Shown piece by piece: positions 8,350 to 14,392 of a DNA stretch of 41,250 nt. The translations under genes and the position numbers were made by a program. Under the pieces are notes generated by a model, which ran no database searches, was not told the origin of the DNA, and saw only the letters and a program-made list of their open reading frames with translations. This stretch comes from Bacteroidetes bacterium UBA3022 (GTDB taxonomy: Bacteria > Bacteroidota > Bacteroidia > Chitinophagales > BACL12). The DNA is taken from positions 1 through 41,250 of the forward strand of contig DDYY01000026.1 in NCBI GenBank assembly GCA_002346225.1, written 5' to 3'. Numbering within the stretch: position 1 is the stretch's first letter; each line of letters opens with the position of its first letter.

Positions 8350-9324
8350 ATGAACAAGGGTCCTGTTTCTCAATTTATCATGCATCATTACCGTCATTTT
8401 AACGCTGCTGCGCTGGTAGACGCAGCCAAGGGATATGAAGCCCATCTGGATGCCGGGGGTAAGATGATGGTTACACTGGCAGGTGCCATGAGTACAGGAG
8501 AACTCGGCGTGTCGCTGGCAGAAATGATACGTCAGGGCAAAGTGGATATCATATCCTGCACAGGTGCGAATCTCGAAGAAGATATCATGAACCTCGTGGC
8601 TCATAATCATTACGTGCGGTTGCCCAACTACCGCGACTTAACGCCTAAGGAGGAGCGCGATTTGCTGGATAAAGGTTTGAACCGCGTTACAGATACTTGT
8701 ATTCCTGAAGAAGAGGCGTTCCGAAAGATTCAGCAACACATTGAAAAAATATGGAAGGATGCAGAGGCCGCTGGGGAAAGATATTTTCCGCATGAATATA
8801 TGTATAAACTGCTTTTAAGCGGTGTGATGGAAGCTGATTATGAAATAGACCCGAAAGACTCCTGGATGATGGCAGCGGCAGAGAGGAATCTGCCAATTGT
8901 AGTACCGGGTTGGGAGGATAGTACCATGGGAAATATTTTCGCCAGTTACTGTATCAAGCAAGAACTGAATGCTTCCACCATGAAGAGTGGAATTGAGTAC
9001 ATGGTCTGGCTTTCTGAATGGTACCGTAATAACTCAGGAGGGAAGGGCGTTGGCTTCTTTCAGATTGGTGGTGGTATTGCCGGTGATTTTCCCATATGCG
9101 TAGTGCCTATGATGTACCAGGATCTGGAATGGGAGGATGTGCCTTTCTGGGGTTACTTCTGTCAGATCAGTGACAGTACTACCTCTTACGGCTCCTATTC
9201 AGGTGCTGTGCCTAATGAAAAAATCACCTGGGGAAAGCTCGATATTGATACCCCTAAGTATATAATTGAAAGCGACGCTACTATTGTAGCGCCGCTCATA
9301 TTTGCTTATCTGCTGGGTTGGTAA
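8350..9324 (+). CDS. Deoxyhypusine synthase family protein (bacterial homologue)
   Basis: A 324-residue NAD-dependent aminobutyl-transferase fold. In eukaryotes and archaea the enzyme moves the butylamine group of spermidine to eIF5A; bacteria have no eIF5A, so bacterial members are suspected of polyamine (homospermidine-type) chemistry or another acceptor. The catalytic lysine that forms the imine is recognisable in ITWGK (Lys296), with Trp294 and Glu290 at the expected spacing. NAD-binding motifs TLAGAMSTGELG and ISCTGANLEED are present. Several residues that contact spermidine in the human enzyme look replaced: the GGG-x-KHH region reads GGGIAGDFP, and the Asp before SGA is Tyr283. The gene is alone on its strand. 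Its stop lies 6 bases from the convergent DUF3078 gene. The fold is certain; the reaction is not. Confidence 0.88.
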   Translation: MNKGPVSQFIMHHYRHFNAAALVDAAKGYEAHLDAGGKMMVTLAGAMSTGELGVSLAEMIRQGKVDIISCTGANLEEDIMNLVAHNHYVRLPNYRDLTPKEERDLLDKGLNRVTDTCIPEEEAFRKIQQHIEKIWKDAEAAGERYFPHEYMYKLLLSGVMEADYEIDPKDSWMMAAAERNLPIVVPGWEDSTMGNIFASYCIKQELNASTMKSGIEYMVWLSEWYRNNSGGKGVGFFQIGGGIAGDFPICVVPMMYQDLEWEDVPFWGYFCQISDSTTSYGSYSGAVPNEKITWGKLDIDTPKYIIESDATIVAPLIFAYLLGW

Positions 9325-9330
9325 ATGGCT

Positions 9331-10281
9331 TTATTCTGCAGGTAAAGGATCACCCAGGCGATAACTGAAACCGACACCAAATATTTCCTTGAATTGGGTC
9401 TTGGGACCTTCTCCAATTATGATATTGTCTTCGTCATAGGTAGGAATGGCAATGTCGTGGTCATAAATGACTTCCAGGTAAAGGCTGATCGTAATGAATT
9501 TGGTGGCCTTAACGGATAAAGTATTTACAAAGTTGACATCTATATTTCCCCGGTTTTCTCTTACCGGATCCGTGAAATTATTGAACAAGGTTAGCCTTCC
9601 GGAATTGCTGATATTTTCCGTGATATTCGTGTTGAGTAACGCCACCATGGAGGCTCCGAATTCTGCGCGTACCTGTTCTCCCGGCGTGATGATATTGCCC
9701 AATGCATCTACCACTGCTGCTGTATTTCCATAGGTTCCCGCATTGGCAATGCTGTCATCTAATACAAAAGTGAATTTGCCGGTAGCTGGAGAAAGGAACA
9801 GACTGAATTCTTTATTGGGCTTCCAGTCCATACCGAGTGCGGCAGTAAGGTAGCCGGGTGCCATCAATTTGGAAATGGGAATTTGATCGCTGGTGAAATA
9901 GTCATAGCCATCTGTAAACTGGGTTAGAAAGTTGAGCATCGCTGAATAGTAGAAATCTCCGAAGGCATACTGTCCGTACTTGGAATTCAGTTCCAGTCGG
10001 TCGTCATTTTTTCTGATATCCTGATTGTCATTCGCAGTAATAATACCATAGTTGGCAATCAGATAATTATCCCAGGATGCATGTTCTTTTTTATAATTGG
10101 CAAAGAAGCCGGTAAGTAGCTGGGCTGAGAAAGCATTTTCACCACCGGCTGCCCAGTTGGTCAATCCAATCTGATTAAAGTTGAGAGAAGCTGCTCCGCC
10201 CTTGGTCCAGGTAGTATCTGTTTGTGCCTTTCCACCGAAGACAGTCAGACATAACAATAGCAGTACAAAAACATTTTTCAT
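9331..10281 (-). CDS. DUF3078 family outer-envelope protein
   Basis: A 316-residue protein with a type I signal peptide (hydrophobic VFVLLLLCLTVFGG, cleavage near KAQ at residues 18-20). The mature part opens with WTKGGAASLNFNQIGLTNWAAGGEN, cut here to its key residues W, GG, NFNQ and NWAAGGE, which mark the Bacteroidota DUF3078 family. Alternating aromatic strands and the C-terminal GVGFSYRLGDP suggest an outer-membrane beta-barrel of about 12 strands. Function is unknown; in many Bacteroidota it is a stand-alone envelope gene. It lies downstream of mscL but is separated from it by a strong terminator, so it should have its own promoter, which I could not identify. Confidence 0.82.
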   Translation of the reverse strand: MKNVFVLLLLCLTVFGGKAQTDTTWTKGGAASLNFNQIGLTNWAAGGENAFSAQLLTGFFANYKKEHASWDNYLIANYGIITANDNQDIRKNDDRLELNSKYGQYAFGDFYYSAMLNFLTQFTDGYDYFTSDQIPISKLMAPGYLTAALGMDWKPNKEFSLFLSPATGKFTFVLDDSIANAGTYGNTAAVVDALGNIITPGEQVRAEFGASMVALLNTNITENISNSGRLTLFNNFTDPVRENRGNIDVNFVNTLSVKATKFITISLYLEVIYDHDIAIPTYDEDNIIIGEGPKTQFKEIFGVGFSYRLGDPLPAE

Positions 10282-10325
10282 TGTTTGATTTTAAATGTGA
10301 ATAAGATCTACGTGTGGTAAGGGGG

Positions 10326-10358
10326 AAAATAAACAGGCCTGCATCCTTGCAGGCCTGT
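10326..10358 (-). terminator. Rho-independent terminator of mscL
   Basis: A perfect 10-bp stem ACAGGCCTGC (10333-10342) / GCAGGCCTGT (10349-10358) has a 6-base loop. On the minus strand it is followed by TTTATTTT. It begins 10 bases after the mscL stop. Confidence 0.9.
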
Positions 10359-10368
10359 AAGCACATTT

Positions 10369-10785
10369 TTATTGCTTGCTCAGCAAATCTCTGATTTCTG
10401 TCAGCAGGGTCTCTTCCTTAGTGGGTGCAGGAGGGGCTGCGGGAGCAGCTTCTTCCTTTTTCTTGAGACTGTTGATGCCTTTAACCAGCATGAACATTAC
10501 AAATGCAATAATGGTAAGCTCAATGACCACGGAAATAAAAGCTCCGTAAGTAACCGCTACTTCCGCTGCAGTTTCAGCACCTTCGGCATTCATTTCTGCA
10601 GCTTTTAACACGAATTTCCACTCAGAAACATCCTTACCGGCAATCAGACCTACAAATGGCATTACGATTCCGTTGATAAAGGTGGATGTTACTTTGGCAA
10701 ATGCTGCACCCATAACAAAACCTACTGCAATATCAATGAGATTGCCTTTTACAGCAAACTCTTTAAATTCTTTCATCATTCCCAC
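10369..10785 (-). CDS. mscL: Large-conductance mechanosensitive channel MscL
   Basis: A 138-residue homopentameric inner-membrane channel that opens on osmotic downshock to release solutes. The N-terminal amphipathic segment KEFKEFAVKGN leads into TM1 (IDIAVGFVMGAAF), a periplasmic loop expanded with an Ala/Glu-rich stretch, TM2 (FISVVIELTIIAFVMFMLV), and a C-terminal helix TLLTEIRDLLSKQ after a Pro/Ala linker. Length is typical. The start taken is GTG at 10785, giving MGMMKEF, which lines up with the usual MxxxKEF start of the family; ATG codons at 10779 and 10776 are possible alternatives. A TATTTTTG promoter element lies about 41 bases upstream and a terminator directly downstream, so it is a single-gene unit. 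Confidence 0.96.
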   Translation of the reverse strand: MGMMKEFKEFAVKGNLIDIAVGFVMGAAFAKVTSTFINGIVMPFVGLIAGKDVSEWKFVLKAAEMNAEGAETAAEVAVTYGAFISVVIELTIIAFVMFMLVKGINSLKKKEEAAPAAPPAPTKEETLLTEIRDLLSKQ

Positions 10786-10826
10786 GATTCTTGGATTTTA
10801 GGTTTACAAATATTAAGAATTGAAGA

Positions 10827-10834
10827 CAAAAATA
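10827..10834 (-). promoter_or_regulatory. Bacteroidota -7 promoter element (TATTTTTG) for mscL
   Basis: The minus strand reads TATTTTTG, an exact TAnnTTTG match 41 bases before the mscL GTG. A second 7/8 match (AATATTTG) lies closer to the gene at 10807-10814. Confidence 0.5.
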
Positions 10835-10867
10835 GTGCAAAAATTTAATTACCCGGATAAGCAGCGT

Positions 10868-11341
10868 TTATCGACTGACAAGTGCTCCGACATTGCGCAC
10901 CATTTCAATATGTTCAATGCCATCCAAATCGTAAACCATTCCTGTTTGTTCAAATCCTAATTGCTGATAGAAATCCTTGAGGTAGAACTGAGCTTCAATG
11001 CGAACAGGCACACTGCCGTAGCGTTCTTCAATAAGCTTAAACGACTTTTCCATAAGCAACTTACCGAGACCGCTTCTGCGCACTTCCTGATGCGTAGCTA
11101 CCCGTCCGATTGAAACTTCTTCAAAGATGGTTCCGGGCTGCAATACACGGCAATAGGCCAATACACGGCCATCATTGCTTACGCCAAATATGTGATCCGC
11201 GAACTGGTCCTTGCCATCTGCATCGAGATAGACACAGTTCTGCTCCAGGATAAACACCTCCTGCCGAAGTTTGTAAATAGCCTGGAGCTCAAAAACATTG
11301 AGCTGGTGAAAGCTTCTGGATTTCCAAAGTAATTGTACCAT
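10868..11341 (-). CDS. GNAT family N-acetyltransferase, ElaA-like
   Basis: A 157-residue acetyl-CoA-dependent acetyltransferase. The start LYKLRQEVF-type stretch (here IYKLRQEVFILEQNC) and the YLDADGKD segment mark the ElaA subgroup. The acetyl-CoA pyrophosphate loop is in SIGRVATHQEVRRSGLGKLLM (key residues V, RR, G, G), and the C-terminal FYQQLGFEQTG is the usual GNAT strand-helix-strand end. Substrate is unknown. It is flanked by an 82-base gap to mscL and an 80-base gap to the ABC permease; the latter carries two DnaA-box-like sequences immediately upstream of this gene. Confidence 0.9.
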   Translation of the reverse strand: MVQLLWKSRSFHQLNVFELQAIYKLRQEVFILEQNCVYLDADGKDQFADHIFGVSNDGRVLAYCRVLQPGTIFEEVSIGRVATHQEVRRSGLGKLLMEKSFKLIEERYGSVPVRIEAQFYLKDFYQQLGFEQTGMVYDLDGIEHIEMVRNVGALVSR

Positions 11342-11389
11342 ACGGATAATAATTCCAAGTTATACAACGGAAATTCATCGCGGAAGTTT

Positions 11390-11419
11390 TGTGGATAATT
11401 GTTGGAGATGTGTGAATAA
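11390..11419 (-). other. Two directly repeated DnaA-box-like 9-mers
   Basis: On the minus strand 11398-11390 reads TTATCCACA, identical to the consensus DnaA box, and 11419-11411 reads TTATTCACA, which fits TTWTNCACA. Both face the same way and their starts are 21 bases apart, about two helical turns. They sit in the 80-base gap upstream of the acetyltransferase gene. A third TTATTCACA lies at 10296-10304. Function as origin, DnaA-regulated promoter or chance cannot be decided here. Confidence 0.4.
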
Positions 11420-11421
11420 TT

Positions 11422-12624
11422 TTACCCTTTCATAATATTCTTCTCGTCGTTAAAGAACCGTACACTGACCATCAGGGCTACAACCGCATACGCGATCAGG
11501 CTGATATAGGTGAGGGCCAGCGGACCGGGTTGTATGGTTCCTGCAATGATTTCCTTGGCTCCCAGCGATACATTCAGGATGGGGACCAGTGCCGTGGTCA
11601 TATTCAGTTCCACGCCGGGCAGCATACCGAAAATGGCAGGAAAAATACAGACTATCATCAGCGGGGTAATCATACTTTGGGCTTCCTTAAATGATCGGGC
11701 GTAGATAGAAATCATCAGGGTAATGGCGGCAAAGAATGCATTTAGCGGCAGCAGGATACCCAGCAGACTCAATACACTTAGCGGTTCGAGCAATCCGTTG
11801 AGCATTTCCATCATTCCACTCATGTCGCCTTCACCATTGCTGATTATTCTACTGGCTATCAGGATACCGATAATGGCAGCCATTGCTGAAATAAATCCGC
11901 TCAGGGCCACTGCCAGAAATTTGCCTAAGTAGATATCCATCCGGGTGGCAGGCGCTACCAGCAAAGTTTCGAGGGTCCCGCGTTCCTTTTCACCGGCCGC
12001 CAGGTCCATGGCCGGATACATACATCCAATCAGACAGAAAATGATAAAGAAGTAGGGGATAATGCCTCCGATGACACTGCCAAACTGTTCCCTTTGACTG
12101 GCAAGGTTGATGGCTTCGGCGTCAGCAGGTTGCAATATTCTCGGACTCACCGAAAGTTCACTCAGCTTTAAGCCTGTCAGGTGCTCCTGATAAGAGGAGC
12201 TCAAAGTATTGATCTGATTGGTCTTGAATTCGTTATTGGTGGAAGTAAAGTAATAGCGGTAGCCGGTCGCTTGTAAACTATCTAAAGCTTGCGTATAACC
12301 TTCTGGAAAATAAAAAACCACATCCAGACTGTCGCCCTGTATCAGTTGACGTATGGCTGCTGTATCTGTCGACACCAGCGTTTGCTGTATGCCCGGTATA
12401 CCGTCTATGAAAACGGAAAAACCTTCCTGTTCGCCGGTATCGGCAAGTCCTACGCGTAAGCCTTCTTTATCCGCTTTCTCCTCCTGACCTTGTACAAAGG
12501 ATGATATACCTGCAAATAGGACAGGATAAATCAGCAGCGGTATAACCAGCATCACCGTCAATGTGCGGCGATCACGTAATATCTCCTTCAGTTCTTTCCT
12601 GAAAATTGTCAGTGTATGGCGCAT
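11422..12624 (-). CDS. ABC-2 type transporter permease (NatB-like)
   Basis: A 400-residue inner-membrane permease. It opens with a cytosolic FRKELKEILRDRRT and TM1 (LTVMLVIPLLIYPVLFAGI), followed by a large extracytoplasmic domain (about residues 45-185), then five or so TM segments and the ABC-2 signature region MDLAAGEKERGTLETLLVAP. This architecture matches NatB of the NatAB sodium exporter and other exporters of that class. Its start is 2 bases after the stop of the ATPase gene, so the two form one transporter. The exported substrate is not determinable. Confidence 0.9.
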   Translation of the reverse strand: MRHTLTIFRKELKEILRDRRTLTVMLVIPLLIYPVLFAGISSFVQGQEEKADKEGLRVGLADTGEQEGFSVFIDGIPGIQQTLVSTDTAAIRQLIQGDSLDVVFYFPEGYTQALDSLQATGYRYYFTSTNNEFKTNQINTLSSSYQEHLTGLKLSELSVSPRILQPADAEAINLASQREQFGSVIGGIIPYFFIIFCLIGCMYPAMDLAAGEKERGTLETLLVAPATRMDIYLGKFLAVALSGFISAMAAIIGILIASRIISNGEGDMSGMMEMLNGLLEPLSVLSLLGILLPLNAFFAAITLMISIYARSFKEAQSMITPLMIVCIFPAIFGMLPGVELNMTTALVPILNVSLGAKEIIAGTIQPGPLALTYISLIAYAVVALMVSVRFFNDEKNIMKG

Positions 12625-12626
12625 GT

Positions 12627-13409
12627 TTATACGTTTATAGTGTCGTGAGCAGCGGCAATTCTGATGAACTCATCCTCCAGCGTTGCTTCCTGCATGCCAG
12701 ATTTAAATTGCTCGAATGTATTGTTATATATCATTTTTCCCTTATGTATGATCGCGAGATCATCACTCAGCATGTTTACTTCACTCATGATATGCGTGGA
12801 GAAGATTACAGTTTTTCCCTGCAACTTGCTGTTCCGGATTAAATCGATGATGCTCTTGGCGGCAATGACATCCAGGCCGGATGTAGGTTCATCAAAAACC
12901 ACCACCTCCGGATCGTGAATAACAGTGCGGGCAATGGAAACTTTTTGCTTCATCCCGGTGGAGAAGCGACCTATTCTTCTGTTTGCAAACTCATGTATGC
13001 CTAAAAGTGTGAAGAGTTCATCTTTCCGCTTCGCCAGTTCTCTGGCATCCATGCTGTTCAGTTTACCAAAGTAATCTATCAGTTCATTCGGCGTCAGTCT
13101 GTCGTATAAGCCTGTGCCGCCCGTGAGGAAACCCAGTCGCCGGCGAACCTCTGCACCACTGCTTACCGTGTTGTAACCGCTCACCAGTATTTCGCCGGAT
13201 GAAGGTTTTAAAATGGTGGCAATCATCCGCAGCGTAGTTGTTTTTCCCGCTCCGTTGGGTCCCAGCAGGGTGAATATCCTTCCCGGCTGGCAATGAAAAC
13301 TGATATCATCTACCGCATGCACAGTTTTCCCCTGAAAATCAGCACCCATTTCCTTTTGTTGCTTGCGCGAAAGGGTGAAGGTCTTTGATACATTACTTAC
13401 TCTAATCAT
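12627..13409 (-). CDS. ABC transporter ATP-binding protein (NatA-like)
   Basis: A 260-residue ATPase that drives the adjacent ABC-2 permease. Walker A is GPNGAGKTT (residues 50-58), the signature is FSTGMKQKVSIAR, Walker B is VVVFDEPTSGLD, and the switch histidine is in IFSTHIMSE. The start ATG at 13409 begins exactly at the conserved MIRVSNVSKTF. It overlaps the upstream TraB-family gene by 8 bases (ATGATTAG), so the two are translationally coupled, and the permease follows after 2 bases. The frame is open for 30 more residues upstream, but that region belongs to the TraB gene. Confidence 0.95.
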   Translation of the reverse strand: MIRVSNVSKTFTLSRKQQKEMGADFQGKTVHAVDDISFHCQPGRIFTLLGPNGAGKTTTLRMIATILKPSSGEILVSGYNTVSSGAEVRRRLGFLTGGTGLYDRLTPNELIDYFGKLNSMDARELAKRKDELFTLLGIHEFANRRIGRFSTGMKQKVSIARTVIHDPEVVVFDEPTSGLDVIAAKSIIDLIRNSKLQGKTVIFSTHIMSEVNMLSDDLAIIHKGKMIYNNTFEQFKSGMQEATLEDEFIRIAAAHDTINV

Positions 13410-14292
13410 TGATATAGGTTTGAATGACTGGTTGAACGGTATAGCCGCTCGCTTTGAGCAATTCCAAAACACCCGACTCTCCGGGTAAATGTCCGGCACC
13501 TACAGCAAAGAAGTAAGTGCCTTTCTGCATGATGGCTTCCATGCGCGGAATCCACCTTTTATTTCTGTCAGAGATGAACAATGGCTCATATACCATGATT
13601 TCCGGTGAACTGTCGAGGAGGTCCTTGTAAAGGCCATCTAAATCCGACTCCCGGTAATGGTACACAATGCTGTCGAAGAGCCCCTCATTGACATCCGGGT
13701 TTTCTATAAAATCAAGTACCCAGTCAATTTGCTCCTCATAGGGAATCTGATCAAAAATCGCCATTTGTTCCGCTACGGTTTCAATGCCTTCAATAGTTTT
13801 TGAATTATTGTAGCACCAACTCATTAGTTCCATTTCATACGAAACAAGATCTTCTCCCGCTGTATTGGCAGTAAATGCCTGTTGTAAAGCAAAAGGTTTC
13901 AATATCTCAAATTCCCGGATATTGACGTTCAGTGAATCCTCTAAATAATTTTTAATTATCGTATATTCTTCTTCTGTCATGTAATCCAGCAAGGTTGTTC
14001 CGGGTGGCAACGTGAGCAATTGGGCCAACTCGCTTAGCGCCTCCAGATTGTCCAGGTCTACTTCCATATAAACAGCCTCGCTTTCAGCCATCAGTTGCAG
14101 TACTTCCTGACTCAGACGGTAATCAGCGCGCTTGAGCATATGTACCGTTCCGAAAATATAAGAGGGTTGTTCCAGGCCTTTGCCTTCTATTTTCCATAGC
14201 AAACTGCTAGTTGTCGGCTGACTGAATGCGGGTATGGATAGTCCTGTAGTGAGCAACAGGGTAGCCAAGTATTTCCAGTAGGATGCGGTCAT
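13402..14292 (-). CDS. TraB/GumN family secreted protein
   Basis: A 296-residue protein with a signal peptide (TLLLTTGLSIPAFS, cleavage near residue 25). The mature domain has the family motif GTVH (residues 48-51), an acidic strand VYMEVDLDN, and near the C-terminus VGAGHLPGESG (from about 263). The TraB/PrgY/GumN superfamily includes TIKI metalloproteases, and the GTVH and GAGH histidines would be metal-ligand candidates. Action in the periplasm or outer envelope is inferred. It is the first gene of a three-gene operon with the NatAB-like transporter, which it overlaps by 8 bases. A TAGATTTG promoter element precedes it. Confidence 0.85.
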   Translation of the reverse strand: MTASYWKYLATLLLTTGLSIPAFSQPTTSSLLWKIEGKGLEQPSYIFGTVHMLKRADYRLSQEVLQLMAESEAVYMEVDLDNLEALSELAQLLTLPPGTTLLDYMTEEEYTIIKNYLEDSLNVNIREFEILKPFALQQAFTANTAGEDLVSYEMELMSWCYNNSKTIEGIETVAEQMAIFDQIPYEEQIDWVLDFIENPDVNEGLFDSIVYHYRESDLDGLYKDLLDSSPEIMVYEPLFISDRNKRWIPRMEAIMQKGTYFFAVGAGHLPGESGVLELLKASGYTVQPVIQTYIND

Positions 14293-14314
14293 TTTAGTGT
14301 CATTAGGGGTCTTG

Positions 14315-14322
14315 CAAATCTA
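14315..14322 (-). promoter_or_regulatory. Bacteroidota -7 promoter element (TAGATTTG)
   Basis: The minus strand reads TAGATTTG, an exact TAnnTTTG match 22 bases before the TraB-family ATG, in the 100-base divergent region shared with the beta-propeller gene. Confidence 0.55.
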
Positions 14323-14392
14323 ATAATATCAAAAGAAGTTGATTTGTTAATTAGTTTTAAATGTTGATTTCATCCAGATATTATCCAATCTT

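Noticed and set aside
10296..10304. TTATTCACA as part of a full replication origin with the pair at 11390-11419
   Set aside because: Only three boxes over 1.1 kb, with mscL and other genes between and no clear AT-rich unwinding region; the evidence is not enough to call an origin.
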